Origin: Succinivibrio dextrinosolvens
GTDB lineage: Bacteria > Pseudomonadota > Gammaproteobacteria > Enterobacterales > Succinivibrionaceae
Length of the DNA stretch: 64,000 nt
Reading direction: 5' to 3'
Assembly (NCBI RefSeq): GCF_900116345.1
Contig: NZ_FPAH01000005.1
Span: 1 to 64,000, forward strand
The notes beneath the pieces were generated by a model. That model was not told the DNA's origin, searched no databases, and was given only the letters and a program-made list of their open reading frames with translations. A program made the position numbers and the translations under genes. This document shows, one piece after another, positions 47,157-56,996 of the stretch. The first letter of the stretch is position 1. Each line of letters opens with the position of its first letter.

Positions 47157-47201
47157 TTTTTGCTGCAAAATCTGATTTTTTTACCTATTTTGCAGCAAAA
47201 A
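47157..47201. repeat. Perfect 15-bp inverted repeat between araC-type gene and channel gene
   Basis: TTTTTGCTGCAAAAT (47157-47171) and ATTTTGCAGCAAAAA (47187-47201) are separated by 15 bases. It lies between converging genes, 14 bases from the channel stop. It may act as a shared transcription end or a protein site; no T tract follows the stem. Confidence 0.6.
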
Positions 47202-47214
47202 GGTCTAATTTTCC

Positions 47215-50200
47215 TTATTTTTCTTTTGAACTCTCATCTGAACTGTTTAACTTCAGCTGTTCAGCGTTTCTGGAAAAAAGCCCCTGCTTAAGCTGATCAA
47301 TGAATTCCTGCTGTTCTAGAGTTTTAACATGAACATCCATCTGATTGAACGGAATTTCAATTCCAGCGTTGGCAAAGGAATTTAAGGTTTCCTGTGAAAG
47401 ATAATCAATAGCAAGTTTTCTGTCACCGATCTTGGTTACATAGATATCACAGGCTAAGGTAACCTCACTTGAAGCCAATGCCTTAACGTAGATGAGAGAT
47501 GCCTGATCTTTTGCAATATAACGGCATCTGTTAATAATATTTCTAAGAATTCCTTTAGCTTTCTCAATGTTTGTTCCGTAGGCAACACCGACGTTAAACT
47601 CCATTTTTGTAATAGAGCTTGTTAATGACCAGTTGGTAAGGGCCGAAGTGATGAATTCTCGGTTTGGAATCATTACTTCCTTGTTTTCAAAGGACATTAC
47701 AGTTGTTGAACGTATACGAATCTTGCTTACGGTTCCTGAGAGTCCGTTTAGGGTGATGATATCGCCTACACGAAGCTGTCTTTCAAACAGAAGAATAATA
47801 CCAGAGACGAAATTTGCAAATATTTCCTGAAGACCAAAACCTAGACCAACAGAAAGAGCTGCAACCAACCACTGTAGATTTTCCCATTTAATGCCAAGGG
47901 CTCCTGCAGCAGATATAAGTCCCAGTCCAATAATAATATATGATGAAATTACTTTTACGGAATAACTGGTACTCTTAAATCTTTCGTCCTTTCTTATAAG
48001 AATAATTTTTTCAAACAGAACCGGCAGGGTTTTGTTTAGGAAGCTGGTTATTAAAATCAGGAATATAGCAAACAGGATGTTGGCTATTGATAAGTAATCT
48101 GTTACAACATGGGCTCCGTTTATAATTTCAGTCTTGCTCCAGATATGAACAGTATCCAGATAACGAAGTACAGAAGACAGGTCACTCCACTGTATGTACA
48201 GAAGAATTGCGGTTACGACGATTAGAATTATTCTGGCAATTTTATAGATACGGGCACATAGAGCAGGAGCATTCAGATTCAAAACTGATACAAGACTTAT
48301 TATCATGTTGCCCTTGTGATCAGAGCTGTCTGAATACACGTTATTTCCATAGATTTTCTCGTAAATCTTTACTGTAAGGACATATATCATTCGATGAACA
48401 GTCTGACTTACAAGGAAATATGCCAATACAATATAGAAGGTATAGGCGATTCTGTTGGTCAGTTTTACAACGGTATACAGGTATCCTGAAGAAACGGAAA
48501 CAGCTGCAATCGACGTAATCAGAATACCGATTAAACAGGAAGCTATGTAACCTGCTGAGGTGTAATTTAGATCTCTCAGATTGTTTATCAGTAGTCTAAA
48601 TGAAATGATAAACAGACCGATACAGGAGAGCAGAACTACAGAAAATGAAGTTAAATCAGAATAAATAGTTACAGCGTCGGTTTCTGCAACATTTGCAAAG
48701 ATCAGTAGTGGAAGAGCAAAGGTCCAGACTCCGCTCAGAATATTTCTGTAATGGGCAAGTTTGTAAGGCTCAACACTGAAATGTCTCTGCACCAGTGCAT
48801 TTGGCTTTAGGATCTGCATGAAAAATACAAAGACGAAAATGTGCATGAGCATCGCTGTAATAACAGAACGCTGCGAATGAGTCTCTCCTAAGGCCACACA
48901 GATAATGATGGTTCCCAGACAAATCATCCAGACCATTCCTGGAATCATAAGAATCATGTTATTAAATAGAGCAAGTGGAGTCAGAAATACAGAGTCTGTT
49001 GCGCTGTCCAACCTTCTTGCAAGTCTGTTGTTGTTATCTTTTATCTTTCTTATGAATATCAGAACGATTCCACATATCAGCAAATAAGGCAGTAAAAGCG
49101 TGGTCAAGGTTTTAGTAGTATCAGAAAGAAATGCTTTTGAAGACAGCTTCTGTTTTAAAGATTCCCATTCGTAGTTTGCTGTAGGCAGGAACAGCTTCAA
49201 AAATTCGTTGCCAACTGGCTGATTGGATTTTACCCAGAACAGCTGTTCTCCGATATCGGCACTGATTTTGTCGTAAATCTTCTTGTAACTGGCGTAATTG
49301 ACTTTGATTTCGATATTTTCGTTCAGAGAATCTGCAATAACCTGATAAATCTCACTGACAGTAGCCTTTCTCTGCCCATAAATGGAGATAACATCTTCAC
49401 GGTATGGCTCAAGTTCTGGATATTTTTTGATCGCTTCCTCAACTTCCTCAAAAACACCGTTGATCTGGTTCAGTCTTTCCCTGATTTCGTAAAGATATAT
49501 ATTGATATTGGCGATTTTCTCATCAACATCATATTTGATTTTGACTTTTGGAAGAGAGGTCAGTTGCTTATTTAACAGTCTTGAAAGAATCAGACTCTTA
49601 TTTAATTCCTTTATCTGACTGTCAAGATTCTTTTCAATCTGAGTAACCTTCAGATTTGCATCACGTACTTCCTTATTGGTTTCCTTATATTCAGAATACA
49701 TTTCCTTTGCCTGAGACAGATAGTTTTTGACTTCATTTGTCTCCTTGATAATCTTTTTTAACAAAGGATTATTCTTAACAGTTTCATTATCAAGTTTTGA
49801 TTCTTTATTATCCGCACTGGAATCAAGAACCTTTAATCTGTCGGATAATTTTTTGATCTCTGCATTCAGTCGGTTGTATTTTAAGGTTGAATATTCAAGC
49901 TCCAGGGTAGATATATCTTGCAGAATAGAAATATTAGACAGCTGAGTCTTATACAGATTATTCTCAAGAGTGGTCTCGTAAATAATAGTTGCATATGCTC
50001 GGTTAAGCATATTCTCTGTATCAGGATTATTGTCAATCTCTGCTATTAGTGATTTTGTCTGTTCGTTATTAAAGGTTACGGTACTCTGTGATTTTTCAGG
50101 GAGAGTCTGTACATCATTATGATACTGTGTTGCTCTTTCCAGAAGAATGTTTTCCTGTAATAAGGCTTCGGTATCTGCCTTTAGTTTATCTGAAACTTCC

Positions 50201-50586
50201 TGATATGATAGAGATTCCAGTTCTGAATCGGTTATAACTGTTTTCTTCTTTTCTTCGTGAATCTTTCTTGAATAGTCAACAATTCTTTTTTTTGCTGTAG
50301 AAAACAGTTTGTTCAAACCCGAGAGTTTTTCTTTTGTATCTGATATTTCTTCGTTTTTTTCTATAGCTTTTGTATAGGTGGCGATAAGCTTTTCTTTGTC
50401 TTTTTCAGAAAGTGTTGAATTGTCCTTTGTACTACTAATCGCTGCAGTCAGTTCCTTGGTTGAAGGTAGTTTTATCTGACCAAATCTTGTTGAAAGAGAA
50501 TTGTTTTGAGATTCAGCATGAGGCTGGGCAATGGCTGTTGAAATGCTGAATAAGACAATGATTATTAGCGATAGAATTTTTTTCAT
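47215..50586 (-). CDS. Large mechanosensitive channel of the MscK/MscM (KefA) type
   Basis: A pressure-gated safety valve of 1123 residues (E. coli MscK 1120). A signal peptide (about 1-20, ending AIAQ) precedes about 430 residues of periplasmic coiled coil rich in Glu/Lys/Leu. About eleven membrane helices follow from residue 480, and the C-terminal MscS domain has the pore helix with LVAALSVGLGFGLQEIFANFVSGIILLFERQ (split here: VGLGFGLQEIFANF, SGIILLFERQ) and the beta domain VGDIITLNGLSGTV. It stands alone and converges on the AraC-type gene. MscK and MscM cannot be separated reliably by eye. Confidence 0.92.
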   Translation of the reverse strand: MKKILSLIIIVLFSISTAIAQPHAESQNNSLSTRFGQIKLPSTKELTAAISSTKDNSTLSEKDKEKLIATYTKAIEKNEEISDTKEKLSGLNKLFSTAKKRIVDYSRKIHEEKKKTVITDSELESLSYQEVSDKLKADTEALLQENILLERATQYHNDVQTLPEKSQSTVTFNNEQTKSLIAEIDNNPDTENMLNRAYATIIYETTLENNLYKTQLSNISILQDISTLELEYSTLKYNRLNAEIKKLSDRLKVLDSSADNKESKLDNETVKNNPLLKKIIKETNEVKNYLSQAKEMYSEYKETNKEVRDANLKVTQIEKNLDSQIKELNKSLILSRLLNKQLTSLPKVKIKYDVDEKIANINIYLYEIRERLNQINGVFEEVEEAIKKYPELEPYREDVISIYGQRKATVSEIYQVIADSLNENIEIKVNYASYKKIYDKISADIGEQLFWVKSNQPVGNEFLKLFLPTANYEWESLKQKLSSKAFLSDTTKTLTTLLLPYLLICGIVLIFIRKIKDNNNRLARRLDSATDSVFLTPLALFNNMILMIPGMVWMICLGTIIICVALGETHSQRSVITAMLMHIFVFVFFMQILKPNALVQRHFSVEPYKLAHYRNILSGVWTFALPLLIFANVAETDAVTIYSDLTSFSVVLLSCIGLFIISFRLLINNLRDLNYTSAGYIASCLIGILITSIAAVSVSSGYLYTVVKLTNRIAYTFYIVLAYFLVSQTVHRMIYVLTVKIYEKIYGNNVYSDSSDHKGNMIISLVSVLNLNAPALCARIYKIARIILIVVTAILLYIQWSDLSSVLRYLDTVHIWSKTEIINGAHVVTDYLSIANILFAIFLILITSFLNKTLPVLFEKIILIRKDERFKSTSYSVKVISSYIIIGLGLISAAGALGIKWENLQWLVAALSVGLGFGLQEIFANFVSGIILLFERQLRVGDIITLNGLSGTVSKIRIRSTTVMSFENKEVMIPNREFITSALTNWSLTSSITKMEFNVGVAYGTNIEKAKGILRNIINRCRYIAKDQASLIYVKALASSEVTLACDIYVTKIGDRKLAIDYLSQETLNSFANAGIEIPFNQMDVHVKTLEQQEFIDQLKQGLFSRNAEQLKLNSSDESSKEK

Positions 50587-50808
50587 ACTAAGAGAGATCC
50601 GAGTACTGGTTTAATAACAAATCAGCTGTTATTTATTTGTGATGTGCTGTATTTGTTTTCTGTATACATTAAATTCCTGCAAATTATACCATTCATCACA
50701 TTGCTAAAACATAGCAATTACCTGTTTGGAGCGTAATTATCTTAAGTGTTTTTTTGTTAATATGAATCAGAAAGTTGAGTGAGCTTTTTTTGAGGAGGAG
50801 TGGAAGAA

Positions 50809-50877
50809 ATGAGTAACAATAGTCGACCAGGAAAAATCCTGGTCGAAAAAATAATTAAACTTAAGGATTCAGTATAG
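50809..50877 (+). CDS. Possible 22-residue small protein upstream of and overlapping the nadB end
   Basis: A near-consensus ribosome site GAGGAGG at 50792-50798 is followed ten bases later by ATG 50809. The frame runs 22 codons, begins [14 protein letters not shown] and is Lys/Ile-rich, ending at TAG 50875-50877, inside the 3' end of nadB on the other strand. No known family. The strong ribosome site is the only evidence for expression. A 10-bp inverted repeat lies within it. Confidence 0.35.
   Translation: MSNNSRPGKILVEKIIKLKDSV
50823..50846. terminator. 10-bp inverted repeat after nadB
   Basis: TCGACCAGGA and TCCTGGTCGA flank AAAA. The stem is strong and lies 14 bases past the nadB stop, but neither strand shows a T tract after it. 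It is probably a 3'-end structure for nadB mRNA. Confidence 0.5.
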
Positions 50878-52459
50878 TTGGACCTGAATGTTCTTCCTGA
50901 TTAGGATAGTCTACATTGTAATGTAGGCCGCGAGATTCTTTTCTCATCATTGCTGATTTTACGATGATTTCAGCAACATCCAGAAGATTTCGAAGTTCCA
51001 GAAGATTTCTTGTTACTCTGAAGTTTGAGTAATACTCATGAACTTCCTTTTTCAGAAGTTCAATTCTGTGCATTGCTCTTTCAAGTCTCTTGTTGGTTCT
51101 GACAATACCAACATAATCCCACATTGTAAGTCTGAGCTCATGCCAGTTATGGGTGATGATAACCTCCTCATCTGAGTTTGTTACCTGACTTTCATCCCAG
51201 TCTGGGATAGGTGATAACTCTGCATCGGTCAGATGTTTCAGAATATGTGTTGCAGCTGCTTTGCCGTAGACTACACACTCTAAAAGGGAGTTTGATGCAA
51301 GTCTGTTAGCTCCATGTAATCCGGTGTATGCGCATTCACCTACTGCATACAGATTCTCTATATCGGTTCTTGCATTGTTATCAACCATGATTCCGCCGCA
51401 GGTAAAGTGTGCAGCTGGAACAATAGGAATTGGTCGTTTGGTAATATCAATTCCTACTTTTAAGCAGCGCTCATAAATTGTTGGAAAATGTTTTTTTACA
51501 AACTCTGGTTCTTTAAAAGAGATATCCAGGTACATACAGTCTGCACCTAGTTTTTTCATTTCATGATCGATAGCTCTTGCCACAATATCTCTTGGGGCAA
51601 GCTCTAATCTTTCATCATAATCCTGCATGAATCTGGTGCCATCCGGTCTTTTCAGTTGGGCGCCTTCTCCGCGTAAAGCTTCTGTTAGCAGGAAGTTTCT
51701 GTCTGCATCACAGAACAGAGTGGTTGGATGGAACTGATTAAACTCCATGTTTGCTACGCGGCAGCCTGCTCTGTAGGCCATTGCGATTCCATCTCCTGAG
51801 GATACTTCTGGATTACAGGTGTACTGATAAACCTTTGAAGCACCGCCGGTACACAGGGCAATGAATTTTGCACTTATTGTCTCGACGTGAGAGGTTTCAT
51901 TATTTAATACATAGGCACCTATAACTCTGTTTCCGGCTAGGCCAAGTTTTCTTGTGGTTACAAGATCAATTGCGTTGTGATTCTCAAGAAGGGTGATGTT
52001 TGGGTGTTTTCTTGCAAGATCAGTCAGAGTTTCCTGAATTGATTTACCAGTATGATCCTCTGCATGGAAAATTCTTCTGTGTGAATGACCGCCTTCTCGA
52101 TGCAGATGGTAAGGAGACTGTTCGTCGGAGGCTTTTTCTTCTTTCAGGTCGAATGGAACGCCTGAATCAATAAGCCACTGAATTGCATCATGGGCATTTT
52201 TAGCCACAAATTCAACTGTTTTCTCGTCACAAAGGAATCCACCGGCAATGCATGTATCCTTTATATGTGCGGCAATACTGTCGTCATCATCCTTTATGTT
52301 ATAGACTCCGGCAATTCCACCCTGAGCATAATTTGTTGATCCAGCACAAGCTGTTTCTTTTGAGAGAACAATTACCTTGGTCTTTTCTGCAAGACCTAAT
52401 GCAAGGGTTAGTCCCGCTGCACCACTGCCGATAATAAGGCAGTCTGTTGTATAGTTCAT
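50861..52459 (-). CDS. nadB: L-aspartate oxidase
   Basis: Flavoenzyme that oxidises L-aspartate to iminoaspartate, the first step of NAD synthesis with NadA. The FAD-binding motif [13 protein letters not shown] starts near residue 8; the substrate region [11 protein letters not shown] lies near 120, and [36 protein letters not shown] ([21 protein letters not shown]) near 360. 532 residues as in E. coli (540). Under anaerobic conditions fumarate can serve as electron acceptor. It is divergent from rpoE, the classical arrangement. AGGA precedes the ATG. Confidence 0.97.
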   Translation of the reverse strand: MNYTTDCLIIGSGAAGLTLALGLAEKTKVIVLSKETACAGSTNYAQGGIAGVYNIKDDDDSIAAHIKDTCIAGGFLCDEKTVEFVAKNAHDAIQWLIDSGVPFDLKEEKASDEQSPYHLHREGGHSHRRIFHAEDHTGKSIQETLTDLARKHPNITLLENHNAIDLVTTRKLGLAGNRVIGAYVLNNETSHVETISAKFIALCTGGASKVYQYTCNPEVSSGDGIAMAYRAGCRVANMEFNQFHPTTLFCDADRNFLLTEALRGEGAQLKRPDGTRFMQDYDERLELAPRDIVARAIDHEMKKLGADCMYLDISFKEPEFVKKHFPTIYERCLKVGIDITKRPIPIVPAAHFTCGGIMVDNNARTDIENLYAVGECAYTGLHGANRLASNSLLECVVYGKAAATHILKHLTDAELSPIPDWDESQVTNSDEEVIITHNWHELRLTMWDYVGIVRTNKRLERAMHRIELLKKEVHEYYSNFRVTRNLLELRNLLDVAEIIVKSAMMRKESRGLHYNVDYPNQEEHSGPTILNP

Positions 52460-52691
52460 GTTAATTATCCTAAGGCGCTTAAGCGTCGATGATGAATGAA
52501 TGTTTGATTTAGCTTAAAGATTCTACAACGAGTGATCGTATTTTTGTACTTTACACATATTGTTAGTCTTCTATGCACCATATAAATACATAGATGTTTG
52601 TCATAAAGTTTCAGTTTTAAAGGTGCTTACTTGCTTTAGCTGACATAGAATGTCAAAATTACTTAATTAGATGAATAGTCGTTAATTTTTT

Positions 52692-52707
52692 TGTGATAAA
52701 TATCATA
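52692..52707. promoter_or_regulatory. CRP/FNR-type palindrome upstream of rpoE
   Basis: TGTGA-TAAATA-TCATA fits a CRP site with one mismatch. The inner TGAT-AAAT-ATCA also fits the FNR core. It lies in the 318-base nadB-rpoE gap, 85 bases before rpoE, and could control either gene. The rest of the gap, apart from the sigma-E promoter, shows nothing clear. Confidence 0.45.
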
Positions 52708-52732
52708 GTTTGATAATCCGTTAAAAAATTTT

Positions 52733-52760
52733 TGAACTTTAAAAAAAACTCTTGGTCAAA
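52733..52760 (+). promoter_or_regulatory. Sigma-E type autoregulatory promoter of rpoE
   Basis: TGAACTT at 52733-52739 (consensus GGAACTT) and TCAAA at 52756-52760 are 16 bases apart, the sigma-E spacing. Transcription would start about 12 bases before the rpoE ATG, leaving only the AAGGTAAAGG ribosome site. rpoE in E. coli has such a promoter. Confidence 0.7.
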
Positions 52761-52777
52761 AAAGGTAAAGGTAAAAC

Positions 52778-53374
52778 ATGGCATCCGATGAAAATCTGCA
52801 AAAAGCCTCCAGCGATGAGGCTATTGTTAAGCGGGTGCAGCAGGGAGATGTTAGTGCCTACAACATTCTGGTAATAAAATACCAGCACAAGGTTGCCCAG
52901 ATTATTTCCAAGTTTGTAGGAAATTCGGCAGATGTGAATGATGTTGCACAGGAAGCCTTTATAAAGGCCTACAAGGCAATTAACAATTTCCGTGGCGAAA
53001 GTTCGTTTTACACCTGGCTATATCGAATTGTAGTGAACGCTGCGAAGACTTATCTGGAGTCCAACAGCAAACGAAAGAATCATATAGATGTTGACTCAGA
53101 AGAATTTCAGTCAATTGATTCTCAAGGTGTTCTTACAAGCAGAGAGTCGCCAGATAAAATAATAGAATCGCAAGAATTACAGCAGGTGATATTAAGTGCG
53201 ATGAATGAACTTCCTGAGGAGCTTAGACAGGCAATTATGCTAAGGGAAGTTGAAGGCATGTCCTACGAGGATATGGCAGATTTGCTGCAGATCCCGCTAG
53301 GAACAGTAAGATCTAGAATCTTTAGAGCCAGACAGTTCATCGAGGAAAAGATGTCTAAATTTGCTGGAAAGTAA
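52778..53374 (+). CDS. rpoE: Sigma factor RpoE (sigma-E, envelope stress)
   Basis: ECF sigma factor activated by misfolded outer-membrane proteins. Region 2 has DVNDVAQEAFIKAYKAINNFRGESSFYTWLYRI (VAQEAFIKAYKAI, FYTWLYRIVVNAAK), and region 4 has MREVEGMSYEDMADLL and GTVRSRIFRAR. 198 residues; E. coli 191. It heads rpoE-rseA-rseB and is preceded by a candidate sigma-E promoter. Confidence 0.97.
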   Translation: MASDENLQKASSDEAIVKRVQQGDVSAYNILVIKYQHKVAQIISKFVGNSADVNDVAQEAFIKAYKAINNFRGESSFYTWLYRIVVNAAKTYLESNSKRKNHIDVDSEEFQSIDSQGVLTSRESPDKIIESQELQQVILSAMNELPEELRQAIMLREVEGMSYEDMADLLQIPLGTVRSRIFRARQFIEEKMSKFAGK

Positions 53375-53395
53375 CGATTTACTTTAGGAGTAACT

Positions 53396-54010
53396 ATGAT
53401 GAATTTTCAGAATGTTGACAAAGAAGAGCTGAAGTCTGCTTTGTATGACGGAGAGAATTTACCAGAAGGAAAACTAGAACTTTCTGAGAATGATATTGAG
53501 CATCTTCAGAACTGGTCTCTGATAGGTGCAACACTCAGAAATGAGATGACTGGCAACACTCTGAAGTCAGATTTTGCATCATCTGTAATGAATCGAATCA
53601 AGGATGAGAAGATTACTCCTGACCTTGTTGATCAGACTGAAATTGAGACTGTTTCCTATCATTCATTCAGGAATGTATTTAAGAAGGTTTCATTCGGTAT
53701 TGCTCAGATGGCAATTGCTGCCTCTGTTGCAGCAGTTACCATTATCGGCTATCAGACTTATAACGCCGAGGGTACAGTTTCAAATGAGGTTTCTGCCGCA
53801 TCAACCATTGGTGCAATCGGCACAGCAAATCTTGCAAGCTATCAGACCAACCGTAAAAGCTCAAATGAGATTAAGCTGAATCAGGATAAGTCTGACAAGG
53901 ATAGTGCTTCAGCTAATAATATTGAGCTTAAGAAACAACAAAAACTTGAAGTTGACCGTATAAATAATTACATTAGAGGTTATGTACTGGACACAGCTTC
54001 AAATAATTAG
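53396..54010 (+). CDS. rseA: Anti-sigma-E factor RseA
   Basis: Single-pass inner-membrane protein that holds RpoE until DegS and RseP cleave it. The cytoplasmic domain (1-98) has the WSLIGATLRNEM helix seen in RseA. One membrane helix lies at about 100-120. The periplasmic part (120-204) is Ser/Asn/Lys-rich and ends with a helical KKQQKLEVDRINNYIRGYVL stretch (QQKLEVDRINNYI), resembling the RseB-binding segment. Two ATG codons (53396, 53399) follow AGGAG by five bases. It lies 21 bases after rpoE. Confidence 0.93.
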   Translation: MMNFQNVDKEELKSALYDGENLPEGKLELSENDIEHLQNWSLIGATLRNEMTGNTLKSDFASSVMNRIKDEKITPDLVDQTEIETVSYHSFRNVFKKVSFGIAQMAIAASVAAVTIIGYQTYNAEGTVSNEVSAASTIGAIGTANLASYQTNRKSSNEIKLNQDKSDKDSASANNIELKKQQKLEVDRINNYIRGYVLDTASNN

Positions 54011-54016
54011 TTTTAT

Positions 54017-54961
54017 ATGAAAAGATTTATTCAAATAACCGCAGGAGCTTTATGTACTGCGGTTTTTTTATTTATGCCCCCCGCCAATGCAACTGAAGGC
54101 GAGCAGTGTGAGCTTGATTTTAATTCCTTAAAGAATACCTATGTAAACTCCAACATAGAGGCAACTGTAATTCAGTCAGCTCAGTCTGAAATGGAGCCTT
54201 TATCTCTGATTCATCTGAATAAGAACGGTATTCCTTATACAACCTGGAAATCTCTGAACAATGAGGTTTCTGGATATTCCATCAGAAAAAACAAAGGATT
54301 TGACTACAATCAGAATCGTGGTTTTGTTGGACCTTTAATCTGGCATCAGACTTTAATCTGGGACAAGATTTTCTCCAATGATTCCAATCTCAGGGGCTAT
54401 GACTGCAGTATTCTTGGCAGAACCCGCCTTGCAGGCAGAAAGGTAACTGTTTTAAGACTTTCTCCTGTGGATGAAATTCGATACGGTTTTATTGTCTCCA
54501 AAGATGCGGATACCAATCTTCCTGTGGAACTTGCTGTGATTGCTCCTAATCAGGCAGTTGTTGCAAAGTTTACTGTTACGGCTGTCCATTCTACAGCCGC
54601 TATTAATCTGTCTTTTCCTGATGAAACATTTGATAGAATCGAGAAAATGTCTACTGCAGAGGAAAACGATTTCCCTGTGGTCTGGTCTGAACTTGTAATT
54701 CCTGCTAACTTTTCCATTAAAAGACAGGGCGAAGAAGAATCATCTGAAGGTGATAAAATCTCATATCAGATTTTTTCTGACGGAATTGTTGAATTCAAGG
54801 TCTATAAAAACAGCAAGTCTTCTCTTAATATTGTTTCTGCAACAGATGGAACTCTTTCTGTTATGAGAAAAAACAGTAAATATAATGAGTATGCTGTGGT
54901 GGGAGAAATACCTTTAGATCTGTGCTCTCTGATTCTTTCCAAAATCTCAGATTCCAAATAA
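54017..54961 (+). CDS. rseB: RseB, periplasmic regulator of RseA
   Basis: Periplasmic lipid/LPS-binding protein that shields RseA from DegS. The signal peptide (1-26, cleavage near ANA-TEG) is followed by a MucB/RseB N-domain (about 35-200, with SLIHLNKNGIPYTTW and GRKVTVLRLSPVDEIRYG) and a small C-domain (about 220-314). 314 residues, typical. It begins seven bases after rseA. rseC, next in E. coli, is absent; lepA follows after its own promoter. Confidence 0.92.
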   Translation: MKRFIQITAGALCTAVFLFMPPANATEGEQCELDFNSLKNTYVNSNIEATVIQSAQSEMEPLSLIHLNKNGIPYTTWKSLNNEVSGYSIRKNKGFDYNQNRGFVGPLIWHQTLIWDKIFSNDSNLRGYDCSILGRTRLAGRKVTVLRLSPVDEIRYGFIVSKDADTNLPVELAVIAPNQAVVAKFTVTAVHSTAAINLSFPDETFDRIEKMSTAEENDFPVVWSELVIPANFSIKRQGEEESSEGDKISYQIFSDGIVEFKVYKNSKSSLNIVSATDGTLSVMRKNSKYNEYAVVGEIPLDLCSLILSKISDSK

Positions 54962-54971
54962 AACTACAATT

Positions 54972-54999
54972 TTGTGATTCTGTGCAAAAATGATAAAAT
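54972..54999 (+). promoter_or_regulatory. Promoter of lepA
   Basis: TTGTGA at 54972-54977 and TAAAAT at 54994-54999 are 16 bases apart. It lies about 100 bases before the lepA start. Confidence 0.6.
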
Positions 55000-55103
55000 G
55001 AGCGATTCATAAATCGTGCATATGACGTTTGGACGTATTCTTTTTTAACTAATATATGGATTAACAAATCTAGATTACGTCTGAATTAAAGAATTCAAAT
55101 GGA

Positions 55104-56921
55104 ATGAGTATGGCAGAAGTTTTTGATCGTAGCCTTGTAAGAAATTTTTCAGTTATTGCCCACATTGATCATGGTAAATCAACTTTATCAGACAGATTTA
55201 TTCAGATGTGCGGTGGTCTTACTGACAGAGAAATGACCTCTCAGGTCCTGGACAATATGGACATTGAGCGCGAACGCGGTATTACCATTAAGGCTCAGGC
55301 AGTTACTCTGAAGTACAAAGCTAAAGATGGAAAGACCTACGAACTTAACTTTATTGATACTCCTGGCCACGTAGACTTTTCTTACGAGGTTTCTCGTTCA
55401 CTGTTTGCCTGTGAAGGTGCTCTTCTAGTTGTTGATGCCAGTCAGGGGGTTGAGGCTCAGACTCTTGCCAACTGTTATCAGGCTGTTAATCTCGATCTTG
55501 AGGTTATTCCTGTTTTAAATAAGATTGATCTTCCATCAGCTGATCCTCAGAGAGCAATTGATGAGATTGAAGATCTGATTGGCATTGAAGCTCAGGATGC
55601 CTGTACTTGTTCAGCTAAGACTGGTGTTGGTGTTCAGGATGTTTTAGAAAGAATTGTAACTCAGATCCCTGCACCAGCTGGAGATCCGGATGCTCCACTA
55701 CAGGCTCTTATTATTGACTCTTACTTTGATGACTATCTTGGTGTTATTGCTCTGGTTCGTGTTAAGAACGGTACTCTGCGCAGAGGCGACAAGATCAAGG
55801 TGATGTCTCAGGGCGTTGCCTGGGAAGTTGAAGGTTTAGGTATTTCAACTCCAAAGCGCGAAAAGGTTGAGGTTTTAAACTGCGGTGAAGTTGGATGGGT
55901 TGTATGTGATATTAAGTCTGTTCATGCTGCTCCTGTAGGTGATACCATTACCCACGTTAAGAACAGTGCAGTTGAACCACTTCCTGGATTTATGAAGGTT
56001 AAACCTCAGGTATATGCGGGTATGTTCCCTGTGGATACTGAGGATTATGATGCATTCAGAGATGCTTTGGATAAACTGTCCCTAAACGATGCTTCTCTGT
56101 TTTTTGAACCTGAGAATTCAAAGGCTTTGGGCTTTGGTTTCAGATGTGGCTTCCTTGGTATGCTGCACATGGAGATCATTCAGGAACGTTTAGAGCGTGA
56201 GTACAATCTGAATCTTATTACAACAGCTCCAACTGTTGTATACGAAATTCTGCAGACTGACGGAGAGATAATCCATATTGATTCTCCTGCTTCTCTGCCT
56301 CCTATTTCCAATATTGCAGAAATCAGAGAGCCTATTGCTGAGTGCAGAATGCTGATGCCATCCGAATATGTCGGATCAATCATGAAAATCTGTCAGGAAA
56401 AGAGAGGTATCCAGACTGGTCTGGTTTATCATGGAGATCAGGTTGCTCTGACATACGAGATTCCTATGTCAGAAGTTGTTCTGGATTTCTTTGATCGTCT
56501 GAAATCTGCCTCAAGAGGTTATGCTTCGCTAGACTACGGTTTCAAGCGTTTCAACTGTGATGACCTTGTAAGAATGGATATTCTTATTGCAGGTGAAAGA
56601 GTTGATGCGCTGGCAATTATCCTTCATCGTTCCGTGGCTCAGTCTCGAGGAAGAGCTGTTGTGGAGAAGATGAAGGAAGTTATTCCTCGTCAGATGTTTG
56701 ATATTGCAATTCAGGCTGCCATTGGTTCTCAGATTATTGCCCGCTGTACTGTAAAAGCTCTCAGAAAAGATGTGCTTGCAAAGTGTTATGGCGGTGATAT
56801 TACCCGTAAGCGTAAGCTTCTGGAAAAACAGAAGGCCGGTAAGAAGAGAATGAAGCAGTTAGGAAGAGTAGAAGTTCCTCAGGATGCTTTCCTTGCTATT
56901 CTGAAGGTCGGTAAAGAATAG
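55104..56921 (+). CDS. lepA: Elongation factor 4 (LepA)
   Basis: Translational GTPase that acts on the ribosome in initiation and back-translocation. G1 [10 protein letters not shown] near residue 18, the [10 protein letters not shown] effector loop, [12 protein letters not shown] near 85 and NKIDLP near 140 are present. The C-terminal domain with [25 protein letters not shown] (split: [26 protein letters not shown]) is diagnostic for LepA. 605 residues. A nearby ATG at 55110 is an equally good start. lepB follows after a 72-base gap containing a hairpin. Confidence 0.97.
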   Translation: MSMAEVFDRSLVRNFSVIAHIDHGKSTLSDRFIQMCGGLTDREMTSQVLDNMDIERERGITIKAQAVTLKYKAKDGKTYELNFIDTPGHVDFSYEVSRSLFACEGALLVVDASQGVEAQTLANCYQAVNLDLEVIPVLNKIDLPSADPQRAIDEIEDLIGIEAQDACTCSAKTGVGVQDVLERIVTQIPAPAGDPDAPLQALIIDSYFDDYLGVIALVRVKNGTLRRGDKIKVMSQGVAWEVEGLGISTPKREKVEVLNCGEVGWVVCDIKSVHAAPVGDTITHVKNSAVEPLPGFMKVKPQVYAGMFPVDTEDYDAFRDALDKLSLNDASLFFEPENSKALGFGFRCGFLGMLHMEIIQERLEREYNLNLITTAPTVVYEILQTDGEIIHIDSPASLPPISNIAEIREPIAECRMLMPSEYVGSIMKICQEKRGIQTGLVYHGDQVALTYEIPMSEVVLDFFDRLKSASRGYASLDYGFKRFNCDDLVRMDILIAGERVDALAIILHRSVAQSRGRAVVEKMKEVIPRQMFDIAIQAAIGSQIIARCTVKALRKDVLAKCYGGDITRKRKLLEKQKAGKKRMKQLGRVEVPQDAFLAILKVGKE

Positions 56922-56957
56922 AACTGCAACTAATAAGTTTTAATATAAATTGTACTT

Positions 56958-56996
56958 GGAGGTCTCACTTTTTATCTTTAGTGAGAATTTTTAATG
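56958..56996 (+). promoter_or_regulatory. Shine-Dalgarno separated from the lepB start by a hairpin
   Basis: GGAGG at 56958-56962 is directly followed by a 7-bp stem TCTCACT (56963-56969) / AGTGAGA (56980-56986) with a 10-base loop, then ATTTTTA and the ATG at 56994. Linear distance to the start is 31 bases, too far; with the stem folded it is seven. This parallels the hairpin known for phage T4 gene 38. The T-rich tail could also make it a weak terminator. Confidence 0.55.

Noticed and set aside
46997-47296. Hydrophobic frame spanning the AraC gene end and channel gene end
   Set aside because: It runs through a T-rich intergenic stretch and two coding ends in the wrong frame; the Phe/Leu-rich product is a composition effect.
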